From contig NW_022881603.1 in assembly GCF_003369915.1 (NCBI RefSeq), positions 26,458,264 to 26,522,263 of the forward strand: 64,000 bases of DNA, read 5' to 3'. Below are positions 39,971 to 53,218 of this stretch, one piece after another (position 1 is the first letter of the stretch; each line of letters starts with the position of its first letter). Below the pieces are notes generated by a model. It did no database searches. It worked only from the letters and a program-made list of their open reading frames with translations, and was not told where the DNA came from. The stretch is from Drosophila miranda (Eukaryota; Arthropoda; Insecta; Diptera; Drosophilidae). A program made the position numbers and the translations under genes.

Positions 39971-40423
39971 ATGTGTGAACTGACGCGCCTCAAGGCGCAG
40001 CAAAAGTACCTCGAGTGCCATCAAGTCAGGCTGAATGCCAGCCATTTCCAGGATAGCCCAGACGACGAGCCCAGTTCCGAAGGCAATGGTGCTCAGAGGC
40101 CAGGCAGCTCCTCCACCACAGCCCTAGCCAGCCTGATCAACGAGATTGAGCGTCTGCAGTTCGAGCTGGACGAGCAAATGCAGGTCTATCGCTCCGCCAA
40201 GCGCAACGAGCTGCAGGACATGTGGCACTTCGTGACCGCCATGAAGGAGGACGTCTTCCGGCCGGAGCGACTCAGCATGTACACGGTCAACGCCCTGAGA
40301 GAGTGAATCATCGGCCTGAACGGCCAGCTGGAGCGTTTGAGTGCGAAGGAACTGCAGACTCTGCGAGAGGAGTACCAGCAGTTGGAGCGGGAGAACAAGT
40401 TCATATGGAGGGGCAGCCTATAA
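39971..40423 (+). pseudogene. Small coiled-coil protein gene, copy 2 (same early stop)
   Basis: Same as 36301-36753 at an offset of 3670; I noticed only a silent C/T difference. TGA at 40304-40306, distal TAA at 40421-40423. Because the TGA is shared, it arose before the duplication. Confidence 0.55.
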
Positions 40424-40486
40424 GCAGTCCCCGATCTCCCGATTTATCTCGAGAAAGAATGTTTTACACAAATTATGATTAATAAA

Positions 40487-41129
40487 TGCACAAGATTGAT
40501 AAAAGCATTCAAAGGAAAACGCACATGCGTAAACCTCGATAAACTTGCATTCGGAAATGCAATTATAGAGAAATTACTTATTTGGATTGTGAGGAATCGA
40601 ATATGCAGGAGCATACTGTAAGCTTTCTTAGATATTGTTTCTGATTTCGAGTTAAATATTTAGCAAGCTAATTCTTTGGAAGTCAGGATTTGGCGAACAA
40701 TTCATGGAATTCGTGATAAATTTCAATGGCTTTTATTCCTTTTAGTGTCGGTCGACGTCGACGGTCGTAATCAACGTTTCAGACCTTGGCTGGGCTTGCA
40801 TTGGCTTTCCCTTGAAATCAATAGAACCAAAGAACTTTTTGAGTCGATATTTTGCCTTCAGCTGAAGGATTCCGAAATGGAGGCGACATTGGGTATGTCG
40901 TTGTCGTTGTCGTGTGGTTGTTGTAGCTGCGATTATTTCGAAATGTCTCATTTGCGAGCGAAGGCTTAAGGTTCATCGCGTTTGCCTGCGACGAAACGAA
41001 AGGTCAAACGGCACGTGGCAATGTGGCCCCACCTCAGTAGGAACTGAAGTTCAACTTGAGGCGCTGCTCACGTGGCACTGGAATATTTGTGGAGGGCGTT
41101 AAATCAGTTTCGTATCAGTTTGTTTTTCT
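40487..41129 (+). other. Spacer after the small gene, copy 2
   Basis: Longer than copy 1, with about 230 additional bases at 40545-40772. No gene seen. Confidence 0.5.
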
Positions 41130-42078
41130 TATACCCGATACTCAAAATGAGTATTGGGGCATATTAGATTTGTGGTAAAAGTGGATGTGTGTAACGTCCA
41201 GAAGGAATCGTTTCCGACCCCATAAAGTATATATATTCTGGATCAGCATCAATAGCCGAGTCGATTGAGCCCTGTCCGTCCGTCCGTCCGTCTGTCCGTC
41301 CCCTTCAGCGCCTAGTGCTCAAAGACTATAAGATCTAGAGAAACGATGTTTTGGATCCAGACTTCTGTGACATGTCACTGCTACAAAAATATTTCAAAAC
41401 TTCGCCCCGCCCAATTCCGCCCCCACAAAGGACGAAAATCTGTGGCATCTACATTTTTAAAGATACGATAAAACCAAAAATGCAGAATCGTAGAGGATGA
41501 CTATATGTTCTAGATCGTAAAATCTCAATCAGATCGTATAATTATTATAGCCAGAATCAAGACAACAATTTCATTCTTTCTCGCTCTGTCTCTCTCTAAC
41601 ACACAGGTTTCATGGTCGGTTTTGCCAATTGCAAAATATGAGTTCAAGGATCTCAGAACCTATAAGAGCCAGAGCAACCAAATTTGGTATCCACACTCCT
41701 GTGATATCGGACCTTGACCGTTTCGTGTCCAAATTTCGCCACACCCCCCCCCCCCAAAGGACGAAAATCTGGGGCATCCACAATATTGCAGATTCGAGAA
41801 AACTAAAAACGCAGAATCATAGATAACGACCATATCTATCAGTTTGCTGAATCTGGATCAGATCGGATCATTTTTGTAGCGAAAAGCAAGAAATCAATTT
41901 GCAGTCGCTACGCAGCGCCCGACGACACGCTCAGACTGATTTTCTGTCTCTCTCGCACGCACTCTTTGTCGTGTCGTTTAAGATTAGCGGCGTCTGCCGG
42001 AAGACAGCCATACTGACTTAGTATCGGGTATAACTGTAGAGTTGCGGTGTCCGCAGCAACTCACAACGTTCCACCTCG
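41130..42078 (+). mobile_element. DINE-1/ISY-like Helitron
   Basis: Both ends present. A C-run near 41745-41755 marks an internal shortening. Its first 57 bases are the likely source of the fragment at 37228. Confidence 0.85.
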
Positions 42079-43385
42079 TTTTGTCTGTTTTTCATTCAAT
42101 TATGTAAGGTGTCAAACACATCTCGCTCTGCCCCCCACCACTGGCTCTGCCTCTGTTGCAGTACGCATACGACGCGTTGCACAAAAGTATTTTCAATTAT
42201 TAAATGAGCAACGAACCTATCAATGCAGTTTCCTGCACTTGTCTCAAGTTCAAAGTCGAAAAACTTTAGAACGAGCGAAATTGTCTATAAATTTTGATTC
42301 AATTTGATGTATTGCTTGGTATTTGATTGAAAGTGTTCGGCATTGAACGGCACGGCATGAAGCAGAAAATATATTAACAAAAATACAAACTGCGGAGAGG
42401 AAACGGAATCCAAAAAAACCAATTTGTTTTAAAGTTGAGAAGAAACAAAACCGGTGCCTCATGATGATGATGATGCTGCTGCCTTGCCCGCTGCCGATTC
42501 TGCCAATGTCATTGAGCCGAAGAGCGTGACAAAGAAGAAGATAACAAGAGAGACAGAGAGCCATAGAGCGAGAGAGAGCCAAAGCAAGGTTTATTGAGAT
42601 GAGGTGATGCCTTGGCCAGGGACCTCTCTGGCGGATTTGCTTGAAGAATACACAAAAGCAAATAAACAGCAACAGCGGCGGCGTCAGTCGTGAGCAAAGA
42701 ATGTTTTGTCTGGTCGGCCGTTGCTGTGCTCTGCCTCTCTGCCTCCCACTCTGCTGCGGCAGCACCAAAACACACACACACACACACGCACAGACGTACC
42801 GGTCCCCGAACACGCGCACCATGTATGGGGTGCTCTGCTGTTGCCGCAGACTGTGCGGCCGCCTAACCACCTGAACCTGAACAGCCCCCCGCCAAGCCCC
42901 TGGCCAAAGTTGGTCGACGCACAGTGGGACTAATGGCAAGCAGTTTTGCTTCATATTCTTCATTTTATTGTGTTTATTTTATTAAACATTGGGTAAACCC
43001 AACGATGTAAGCTGTTTTTGGGGGTGTTTCTAAAGGCCTTGAATGTGTTTTTAATCAACAAACATATTTTTTAACGAAGTAAATTGGTTAAGCCTTATTT
43101 TAGTATCTTTCTAAAGTCTCTGCCAAAGAGTAAGATAGAACTCTTTGTGGATTTGATTGTTGGTTAACAATAGCAGCATTCCCACTGTTCATTATTCGAG
43201 CGAGCAGCGTTTTTGTTCCACCTCCTCCACCTAATTTTCGGCTGGCAACCCACACATCTTACATTTCGATGCTGCTGCGTCTCTGCAGTGCGTGCGCTCT
43301 CTTTGCGGCTCTCTTCTGTGTTCTCCGACAACGTTCGTTCACCTTCGCTCGCACGAGTCGAACGACAAACAAACACAAACAAAAA
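42079..43385 (+). other. Sik3 intron 1, unique part
   Basis: No exon recognised. It holds a CA repeat (about 42770-42790) and a short GATGAT run near 42464. A long minus-strand open frame (42250-42963) is low-complexity and not credible. Confidence 0.55.
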
Positions 43386-44723
<1,338 letters not shown>

Positions 44724-44780
44724 TGAGATAGCAGACCCAGAAACATATGGCCATAGCTCACCATCTGTTGTACTTTGCAG

Positions 44781-45385
44781 AATGCGAGCACCTCATCCGC
44801 AACATGCTGGTGGTTGAGCCGGACCGGCGCTACACCATCAGGCAGATCATCAAGCACAGGTGGCTCAGCGAGTGGCAGTCCGAGCTGCATGAGGAGGAAC
44901 GTAAAGGCTGCGAGGGCACAGCGCTGCCCTTTGCCGGAGGCTCCATGTCCAACTCCGCATCGAGCTCGTCGCTGAGCAGCGTGGTCGACTTCTCGCCGCC
45001 GCAGCTGGACTCGGTGGTTATGACGCACATGCTGCAGCTGCCCGGCCTGACCGCGGACATGATCGCCCAGTCGGTGCACAAGCAGCGCTTCGACAACATC
45101 TATGCCATATACAATCTGCTGCAGGACAGGCTGCGACGCGAAAACCAACGACTGCAGCACCACGCCAGCCTCGCCTACTCGAGGTCCCGCAAGACGAGCA
45201 TTACGACTGGCGTGGTGGACCGGTCGGAGGAGCCCATCAAGCAGGAATCCCTCGAGCGCCTCAGTCCGCTGAGCAGTGCGAACGCCTCCTCCAGCTCGGC
45301 TCTGGGCTTTGGCTGGACCGATGTGGCCGTGGATCTGGAGAAGTTCGGTGACTTTGAACTCGAATGCTTGGCGCGGTCCAATGAG
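44781..45385 (+). CDS. Sik3: Sik3 exon 4: end of kinase domain and UBA-like region
   Basis: Starts with CEHLIRNMLVVEPDRRYTIR, the C-lobe end. A Ser-rich linker precedes MTHMLQLPGLTADMIAQSV and NIYAIYNLLQDRL, the UBA-like helices of AMPK-related kinases. Then come SRSRKTSITTGVVDRSE and a segment ending DLEKFGDFELECLARSNE before the donor GAG|GTGGGT. The exon is intact in its own frame (phase 1 in, phase 0 out). Confidence 0.88.
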
Positions 45386-45452
45386 GTGGGTTTATCAATG
45401 GTCCAAAGGCGTTCTATTGGTTTACTAATTCACGATTTATTATATCCTGCAG

Positions 45453-46289
45453 CCTCCTGTAAACCAGCATCATTTGTGTGCCAACACAGCCGTGAACGGG
45501 GCCAACACACGACGCCATACTGTGGGTCCATGCGATGTGGCCCACGTGCAGGCCCTGGCCAATCCACACGTGCCGCCCATCGACTTTAAGTGCCCTCCGC
45601 AATGCAATGATCCCGCTCAGGCCGTGCCCTATTATCCCATGAATCTGCCCATGCTGCAGAACCAGCCGCTGCACAACCTTACCATCAAGGATCAGCATCT
45701 TTTGAAGCCACCCGTTGTAATGGGTGCCAGTAAGTCCGCCCACTTTCCTTTGAATATCCTCACCACCTTGACATCTCACGTGCTCCATCCTTGTAGGTTC
45801 CTTTGGACGTCGCGCCTCGGATGGCGGGGCCAATCTGCACATCTACTACCCTGCCAGTGGCACTGTTGGTGGTCCAGCCCAGGGCCAGCAAATGGACACG
45901 GCCGGCTACTATATCAATCCCAACTGTGGGCCAGATCCCGGTATCCCTCAGGAGCTGTCGCCGCTCAACGAGCAAGCAGCGGCTCAAATGGCTCAAATGC
46001 ACTGCTGCCCAGAGGGCAACGCGGGTGACTGCAACGAGGAGCTCCAAAGGTGCGTTGCGGCCACCTCTTTCCCTGATTTATGATATCTAATTACGAGTTG
46101 TCTCTTATCCCACACACAGCTACATGCAGAAGCGTGGCGGTGTCAAGCGCCATACCGTGGGCTGCACTGATGATCTCTCTGTGACGCATGGACCCGGTAC
46201 GGGGCCAGGTTCCTCCCAGGCCCCAGCATCCGCCTCAAACATGCGACAACGCCGAACGGGTCTGCTTACGGTGACCGAGCGGCCGCCAG
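45453..46289 (+). CDS. Sik3: Sik3 exons 5-7: regulatory phosphosite region
   Basis: Three exons (45453-45729, 45797-46049, 46120-46289) with introns of about 67 and 70 bases. They carry three basic phosphosite motifs: RRHTVGP in exon 5, FGRRASDGGANLH in exon 6 and KRHTVGCTDD in exon 7. In SIK family kinases such sites are PKA targets that recruit 14-3-3 proteins and hold the kinase in the cytoplasm. All splice sites are canonical and phases add up (1, then 2, then 1). Confidence 0.85.
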
Positions 46290-46826
46290 GTGCGTAAATG
46301 GCGTTGTGTAGTCATGGGAGAACAGATTTGAATAGAAACTAAGAGTTTGAGAAGCTTTAAATGCAGGCGTACGATGGAACTTTAATCATAAACTGAGAGG
46401 CTTCCTATCGAATGTATTATAAGAGCTTTTGTAGGGGAAGCATTGTGATTCTTCTTCAAGTACTCAATTAATATGTATAATCAGACCAGAAGCTCCATTA
46501 AAAACTACAAATAACCTTCAAAGAGGTAGCTGCATGGCTCCATAGGATTTGCTTAATTTTATCTTATTTCGTATATTTTATTAATTCCATTATAATAATT
46601 TTATTAATTTTATGGTTCAATATTTTTTTTCCTTTCAACCTTTCGTTTTATGTGAACAATTTTTGGTTTCGTTTCATTTGATTTGAATTTTGTGTCGCCT
46701 GCTACTGCACTGCACAACAACACACTGCTGCCTTCGCTGCTGCTGCTCCTGCTCCTGCTGTCGCTGCTTGACTGATCCCCCACCACCCAAAAAAAACAAA
46801 AACCCCACACGCCGATCAATCGATAG
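46290..46826 (+). other. Sik3 intron 7
   Basis: 537-base intron, the longest in the 3' half of the gene, AT-rich with CTGCTGC-rich DNA toward its 3' end. Nothing else seen. Confidence 0.7.
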
Positions 46827-47092
46827 TGATTCATCCCGAGCTAATACGCGAGGTCGAGTCTCGCATGAATCGCGACTATCTACCGCCCACCCTCAAATCT
46901 CTCAGTCAGTCCCCGCCGAATGGCACCTACGGAGTCGGCCTGGCCATGGCCAAGGGCGTGTCCCCGCCGCACTCCCTGCCGCTGGTGGCATCGGCTGGTG
47001 GTTCTGTGCCCCTGGTTGCAGCCAATAATCGTCGCATCCATCGCGTTGTCCACCCAGTCCGCCGCTTTTAGAAAATTCGATCAGTCTGCCAG
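46827..47092 (+). pseudogene. Sik3: Sik3 exon 8, with second frameshift
   Basis: Acceptor ATCGATAG|TG; the frame from exon 7 reads VIHPELIREVESRMNRDYLP and continues to NNRRIHR at about 47043. From there the frame that joins exon 9 is a different one (CPPSPPLLENSISLPG, then SPIHGKPG in exon 9). The shift equals one missing or two extra bases near 47040-47048. Without correction, translation stops at TAG 47069-47071. The change could also reflect a mis-placed donor, but the wording on both sides favours a lesion. Confidence 0.7.
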
Positions 47093-47195
47093 GTAAGAAA
47101 GAGAAAGAGAACAAAATTCGCCCCCAGCTTTGAGCTCCCCCACCCGTCCAGATTGCACATAGATTTGAGATGCTGACGAATTCGTTTTCCCATAG

Positions 47196-48313
47196 GTTCC
47201 CCGATACATGGGAAGCCAGGAATGGGCCTCCAGCTGGCTCTGCGACGTAGCCATGACATTGCCATTCCGCCGGATGCGATCAAGGCACTGCTGCCGGCTC
47301 TGGATCGCCTGGTTAAGGAGCAGCGTGTGAGCTACGAAATCTCCAACAAGATAATCTCATCGCATGTGGTGCCTCTCGATCTGGCGCCACTGCTGGGTCT
47401 CTCGGCCCATGTCCATGCCAGTGGGGCGGCTGTCAGTGGCGGTCATCTGGACCAGAGCCACCTCCTGCACCACCAGCAGCTGCAGCAGCAACAGTTCCAG
47501 CCCATGCACAGCTTCAGCGTATCCCCGATTAGCCTTCCCCACGCCGCAGTGGTGAATGCCTCGCTAACCTCCGCCAAACAGATGTTCGGGCAGCCGATGC
47601 CCCTGCAGCCGCAGCACCAGCACCAACTGGTGGGACAGTTCAGCAGCATCAACCTGGGGGCCAGAAATTCCAACTCGAGCAGCGGCTGCCAGTCGCCCGT
47701 GTACAGCAACAGCAGCTTCAGCGGCAGCTGCTCGCCCAATCCCTACCTGCCCTGTGTGCCCGCGGTGCTATCGCCTGTGTGCAGTGCTGGGGGACCCTCT
47801 TCGCCGATGCATCAGATCACCAAGGGTATCTCGGTTCTGACCACAGGCAGCGGCAGTGGCGGTGGCTCCATTACACGCGGCACATCGGCGGCAAGCGAAG
47901 GAGCGGCTGCAGCTGCCAATCAGCCGCTGGATCTGTCCATGGATGTCTGCGGCGGAGTCCACGGCGAGCAACCGTCGGACTATGCCACGCCCAACTGGTT
48001 TATACCCTGTACTACGGCAGTGTACTATGACCTGAAGCCGTTGAATCTGTCGTCGGCGCAGCCAGTGCGTGTGGTGCCCACGCCCCCTGCCTCGCCCAAT
48101 CTGTGCATCATCCAGGAGGAGAACGGCAACGGTCAGATGTGTCACACGATCATGACCGGAATCCCCTATGCCGGCTGCACTGGCGGGATCACGCCGCAGA
48201 TCTGCCTAACCGATGTCCAGGGAAGCGAGATCACCTTGGTGGCCCTCTCATCGGATAATAGTCGCGATAGCGAGTACTCTTTAGAACAACACACGCCCGT
48301 CATGTCACTGCAG
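47196..48313 (+). CDS. Sik3: Sik3 exon 9: long low-complexity tail
   Basis: From acceptor CCCATAG|GT to donor CTGCAG|GTGCG. It holds the helical segment DAIKALLPALDRLVKEQRVS, then Gln/His-rich and Ser/Gly-rich stretches, SSPMHQITKGISVLTTG, and conserved-looking PTPPASPNLCIIQEENGNGQ and ICLTDVQGSEITLVALSSDN. The frame stays open for the whole 1.1 kb, so this exon shows no lesion of its own. Confidence 0.85.
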
Positions 48314-48383
48314 GTGCGTTGAAGATCCCCTTCATAACTCTCATGGATGAATTAATGCGTTAATCTCCTTACCTTTCTTTCAG

Positions 48384-49142
48384 GGGTTGATCATTACAGA
48401 ACCCCACAGTGACATGCCCTCCATAACGCGTGGAATCAGACGCAAGGCGAGCCTGGACTGCGAACCCAGCAGCAACCACGTGACGGCCACTAGTTCCACC
48501 TCCCAGACCGAGGCTCAGTGTCGGCAGGGGAGCGACAAGTCGCTGGGGTTTTCTGACGACTCCCTCAGCAACGACTCGAATAATCTGTCGCCCTGCCAGG
48601 AGCCGTCGGCCAGCTCGGGCTTCAAGTCAGACTCACATTCCGAGATGGGAGACCACACGGAGTGTGTCCACCTCACACCGGACTCGATGTGCGACTCGCG
48701 ACGGATGTCGGATGAGATGTGCTACGAGGTGCCGCTGCCGCACGAGTGCTCCAACCTGGACTCCACCCGCATCCTGGAGATGGTGAAGCAGACGATCGAC
48801 TCGACCATGCCGCCCAAGGGGTTTGTTCTGCACAAGGGCAGTATCAGTTCGGAAGACAGCGGGGCCGAGTCGCTTTACAGCAGCGCCTCGAATGCCTCCA
48901 GCTCGAATACGGCCTGCGAGCCTACAGGACAACCCCTGGCCTCCGCCTCTGGCTATAGCGAGCCCACCACCAATCTCAGCCTAGAGTACTCCGGCGGCCT
49001 GCAGATCGAGCTGCAGGTGTGCGAGGGACGCAGCCGGGACCATCAGGGAGCCGGCAAAGGCATCAAGCTGCGTCGCATCTCAGGCGACCAATTTGAGTAC
49101 GGCAAGATCTGCCAGCAGCTGATCAGCACAATCACCATGTAA
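48384..49142 (+). CDS. Sik3: Sik3 exon 10: C-terminus
   Basis: Acceptor TTTCAG|GGG. Contains SITRGIRRKASLDCEPSS and ends KLRRISGDQFEYGKICQQL and then ISTITM, two further PKA-type sites, before TAA at 49140-49142. The final block resembles the conserved C-terminus of SIK proteins. The frame is intact. Confidence 0.87.
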   Translation, partial: GLIITEPHSDMPSITRGIRRKASLDCEPSSNHVTATSSTSQTEAQCRQGSDKSLGFSDDSLSNDSNNLSPCQEPSASSGFKSDSHSEMGDHTECVHLTPDSMCDSRRMSDEMCYEVPLPHECSNLDSTRILEMVKQTIDSTMPPKGFVLHKGSISSEDSGAESLYSSASNASSSNTACEPTGQPLASASGYSEPTTNLSLEYSGGLQIELQVCEGRSRDHQGAGKGIKLRRISGDQFEYGKICQQLISTITM

Positions 49143-50201
49143 CAGGTGGCCGGCTGAGCCCCTCAATGGGTGTACCCTGTCTCTCCCCTCCCTAGCACCT
49201 ACTAAATGACTACTCGCCTTGCCTAAACTCTGCGTAGCTGTGATTAAAGCCGATATGTACGATATATCTATAACTATATGCATGTTTATCCTAGTATGTG
49301 TGTGAAGGACTTGAGCAATTCAGAGGAGTATAATTCTATTATGTAAATACATACGTCTTTAGCTACATTTTTATTGTGAAATTCAAATTTAGATTCAAAT
49401 TTAAACCCCATTTCAGATCTTCTAGATGTAGTAGCATAATCAAAATCAATGAACATCAAATAGACACTTTTTTTATTGCTATTTAATCTGATTCTTAGAT
49501 AGAACCCGGTAAAATATTCGAGAATATCCCCTCCCCACCCTTCAACACATACATTATAGAAATTATAGAATTTATGCACATATTTTAGAACGATATGTGT
49601 ATTTCAAGTATAGGAATGGCGAAAAGTTCTTAAAAAACCGACGACAAGAGCAAGTAAAATGCATTCCAGTAGCAACAATTTTCATACAAAAGCAACAAAT
49701 GTTCGTACTAGCTATAAATATAATATAGATACGTAGATCTAGCGATATATAGATACTATATGCGTATATCCATTAATTTTAAGTTCAATTCTTGTGCAAT
49801 TCGTAAGCGTAAAATGCGTTTAGTTCAACAAAGATACATACGTACATCTTTATCCATATGCAATATATATGAATGTATGTATGGATATTTTACAAAATGT
49901 GTAGTTAGTTCTCTATCCTCTAAATGTTATGCATTATGCGATAAGCTCTCGATTCCGTTTAAAATTTAAACAATTTTTATAACTTCTGTAGTAAAGAATT
50001 CAAGTTTGTTCGTTTGTTAACCGATCCTACGATTAGAGAGTGTGCCGTCGTGCCCCCAAAAGCGTCATAACATATATTATTAGACATCCCCCAAAACATT
50101 GAGAAATGAAATCTATTTTTTCAAGAAAGACTGCTGTGATTTTAAATATAACTAATTAATTTAAACCGATAGGAGAAGAGAGTAGAAGAAAACAGAAACA
50201 A
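49143..50201 (+). other. Sik3 3' UTR and AT-rich spacer
   Basis: AT-rich DNA after the Sik3 stop with several ATTAAA/AATATA-like signals but no clear AATAAA tied to an end. No gene seen. Confidence 0.55.
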
Positions 50202-51338
50202 CGAGGGGGAACGTTGTGAGTTGCTGCGGACACCTTAACTCTACGGTTATACCCGATACTAAGTCAGTTTAACTCTCCTCCGGCAGACGCCGCTAATATT
50301 AAACGACACGACAAAGAGTGCGTGCGAGAGAGACAGAAAATCAGTCTGAGCGTGACGTCGGGTGCTGCGTAGCCACTGAAAATTGATTTCTTGCTTTTGG
50401 CTACAAAAATCATCCGATCTGATTCAGATTCAGCAATCTGATAGATATGGTCATTATCTATGATTCTGCGTTTTTAGTTTTCTCGAATGTGCAATATTGT
50501 GGATGCAACAGATTTTCGTCTTTTGTGGGGGCGGAAGGGGGTGGGGCGAAATTCTGAGATATAGGTTTTATAGTGAGATCTAACAGAAGTGCGGATACCA
50601 AATTTGGTTACTCTAGCCTTAATAGTCTCTGAGATTTGTGGATGCCCCAGATTTTCGTCCTTTGCGGGGGCGGAAGGGGGTGTGGCGAAATTTGGACACG
50701 AAACGGTCAAGGTCCGATATCACAGGAGTATGGATACCAAATTTGGTTGCTATGGCTCTTATAGGTTCTGAGATCCTTGAACTCATATTTTGCAATTGAC
50801 AAAACCGACCATGAAACCTGTGTGTTAGAGAGAGACAGAGCGAGAAAGAATGAAATTGTTTTCTTGATTCTGGCTATAATCATTATTCGATCTGGTTCAG
50901 ATTTTGCACTGTAGAAGATATGGTCATCCTCACCGATTCTGCGTTTTTGGTTTTATCGTATCTTTAAAAATGTGGATGCCACAGATTTTCGTCCTTTGTG
51001 GGGGCGGAAGTGGGCGGGGCGAAGTTTTGAAATATTTTTGTAGCAGTGACATACCACAGAAGTCTGGATCCAAAACATCGTTGCTCTAGCTCTTATAGTC
51101 TTTGAGCACTAGGCGCTGAAGGGGACGGACGGACGGACGGACGGACGGACGGACGGACGGACGGACGGACGGACGGACAGACGGACAGACAGACAGGGCT
51201 CAACCGACTCGGCTATTGATGCTGATCAAGAATATATATACTTTATGGGGTCGGAAACGATTCCTTCTGGACGTTACACACATCCACTTTTACCACAAAT
51301 CTAATATACCCCAATACTCATTTTGAGTATCGGGTATA
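50202..51338 (-). mobile_element. DINE-1/ISY-like Helitron
   Basis: Full-length reverse copy, including the hairpin at its left end (slightly mutated: CACCTTAACTC) and a long GGAC/GGACAG microsatellite at 51123-51198. Confidence 0.87.
51123..51198 (+). repeat. (GGAC)n microsatellite in Helitron
   Basis: About 14 units of GGAC followed by GACA-type units; the longest of these arrays in the window. Confidence 0.85.
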
Positions 51339-51825
51339 AAAATACAAAATAAACACGAAATCATGTAGCTATATACGATTATCAAATTACATAAATTGTT
51401 CAACTTTATCTTAAATAAATTATGCTTGGCTTGCATAAATGTCGTACATTTCAAAGCATTTTCTTGTACTCAAATAATATTATAAATAATTATTTTTCTG
51501 ATGGCTTCCAGAAATTCCAGCTGGAAAACAATCGTACAATCGTTTTCGAGATTGTTTTCAAAAAGCCAAGGCGTTCGCATGGGAAAAAAATATAAAAGGT
51601 TTTCGCGGCGATGAGATTTCAAACTCAGATTTTGGGAAAAGTTAAGGCAATTTATTGATGCGAATTGCTGATAAATGTTGTGCATTAATATCTCTTTAAA
51701 ATGGTTATAATTTTAGATCATTTCAGATCAAATTTAATTAAAATATATGAAAATTTGTAAAAATTTGTAAGTTATGCTTCAACGCTTTCATCGACTTCTC
51801 TTTCAGCTATATTGTGCGCGAGGGC
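51339..51825. other. AT-rich spacer
   Basis: Intergenic DNA between the Helitron and the caspase stop codon; nothing coding seen. Confidence 0.55.
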
Positions 51826-52859
51826 TTATTCCGTTCTGTTTGGTTTGTAGCCGAAGTGCAGCATGCGCGTCAGCATGGAGGTGAAGCACGGTATCTGCTT
51901 CTGACCATCCTTTATTGGGTTGTCCGGCATGTTCGACTCAAAGTCGATGGCCACGCGCTGACTGACAAAAGTGAGCATTGTGAGCAGGTCGTCCGTCTTG
52001 CCATTGCTGTTCAGCTCCTCGATAAGTGACTGGATGTACCACGAGCCATTGTCTATATTACGCCAGGAAGTGTAGCCTGCAATCGCATGTTCAGTAAGTA
52101 AATATCTAAATAACGTTACGATTAGATGTTCATCCATACCTGGAATCGTCGAGTAGGAGATGAGGAAGTCTGCATGGACGGGTATTTTGTAGCTCATAGA
52201 CGAGTCCCCATCAGTTTCAGTCCGGCACTTATTCCACATCATGCCCCCGTCCACGAGATAACCTTGGCAGGCTTGTATGAAAAAGAGCTTCGGCTTGCCC
52301 GCTAGCGTGGGGCACATCTTGGCAGTGAAATAGTGGAGGATTAGGTCCAGCTTGTACTGAATGTCGTTGGCATAAATGCAGCCATGCTCGCCGTGTGACA
52401 AGATGGCAATGGCCAGGCAGTCATTGTCCGTCTGGTCCTGCGCGGCTGCCTTCTCCACGTTTTCGCGAATCTTCTGCCACTTGCAGTCCTTGTGCACCGT
52501 GACATCGAAACCTAATTTCTTGAAAGTCTTGCTTAGCTCCTCCGCGTCCACGTTGGTGCCCAAGCGAGTCTGCAGCGTGGGTATCTTGAAAAACTCATGA
52601 TTGAATATTAGGGCCAATCCCCGATTCTTATGATTCATGTTGTACTCCCTGGCATAGCGCGCCACACGATTTCGGGTACTACTGAAAAAATCCATAGTGT
52701 CAATACACTGTCATATCAGCGATAAGATTAGATCGAATCATTGTGAAGAATAATAAATTAATGCGACAATGTACCCTACCCCGATCCAACCGTTGCACCA
52801 CCAGCTACGTCCGTTGAATCGCCAGTAATAAAGCTCCTGTTTATGAACTCGTCCGTCAT
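51826..52859 (-). CDS. Effector caspase, Dcp-1/drICE-like, three exons
   Basis: Exons on the minus strand: 52780-52859 (MTDEFINRSFITGDSTDVAG), 52140-52681 and 51826-52076; 290 residues. The joins GG|TAGTACC (acceptor TTTTTTCAG) and ATTCCAG|GC keep one frame. The protein cuts after Asp to execute apoptosis. Catalytic His is in AILSHGEHGC, catalytic Cys in FFIQACQG. S1-pocket residues appear kept (TRLGTNVDA; SWRN). The interdomain cleavage site reads TETDGDSS. It has a short prodomain, as in effector caspases. The N-terminus (MTDE) and SYSTIPG favour Dcp-1, but many residues differ (QACQGYLVDGG in place of QACQGDRLDGG), so this looks like a diverged paralogue. It is divergent from the zinc-finger gene, 359 bases away. 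Intact in sequence. Confidence 0.85.
52077..52139 (-). other. 63-base stop-free intron of the caspase
   Basis: GTATGG...GCAG, a multiple of three without stop codons, between ...STIP and YTSWRN. If retained it would insert 21 residues near the substrate-binding loop. Canonical caspases have no such insert, so splicing is expected. Confidence 0.75.
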
Positions 52860-53218
52860 TTTGCTTCTGATATCTTCTCTGGGTGAAGAAACTGCAGTTA
52901 CTTGTTTTTGTGCTCTTCTTGTTGCCTGCAACACTTCTTGCGTTCTGTTCGCTGCGTCGTCACCTGCTGCACCATTGCTTTAAAATTTTTTCGCCTTCTC
53001 TTTGTGTACCCATAGAGATGGAAAATAACCGATGACTTTCTATGTTGTCGATTGTTTTGGCGATTTTTGTAATCGATGTTAAATCAAAATGGAAATATCG
53101 AAGGCCTCGATAGTGTCATCGATGATTTTGCAGCCTTTTTCACATCTCTACAAAAAATTCAACAAACATAAATTATTGGAGTTTTTTTGAATTAATTAAG
53201 CTGCATTAAGCTGAAAGG
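52860..53218. promoter_or_regulatory. Divergent promoter region, caspase and zinc-finger gene
   Basis: 359 bases between two start codons pointing apart. It contains several ATCGAT-type elements (near 53073, 53117), related to DREF sites. No TATA box is obvious. Inference from position. Confidence 0.45.

Noticed and set aside
35979..40045. Pro/His-rich frames of 113-122 codons on the minus strand
   Set aside because: Antisense of the GC-rich 5' part of the small coiled-coil gene; they overlap it and carry no motif.
42250..42963. 237-codon open frame on the minus strand
   Set aside because: Composition follows repeats and the cross-strand of intron DNA; no domain, odd residue content, no splice or start support.
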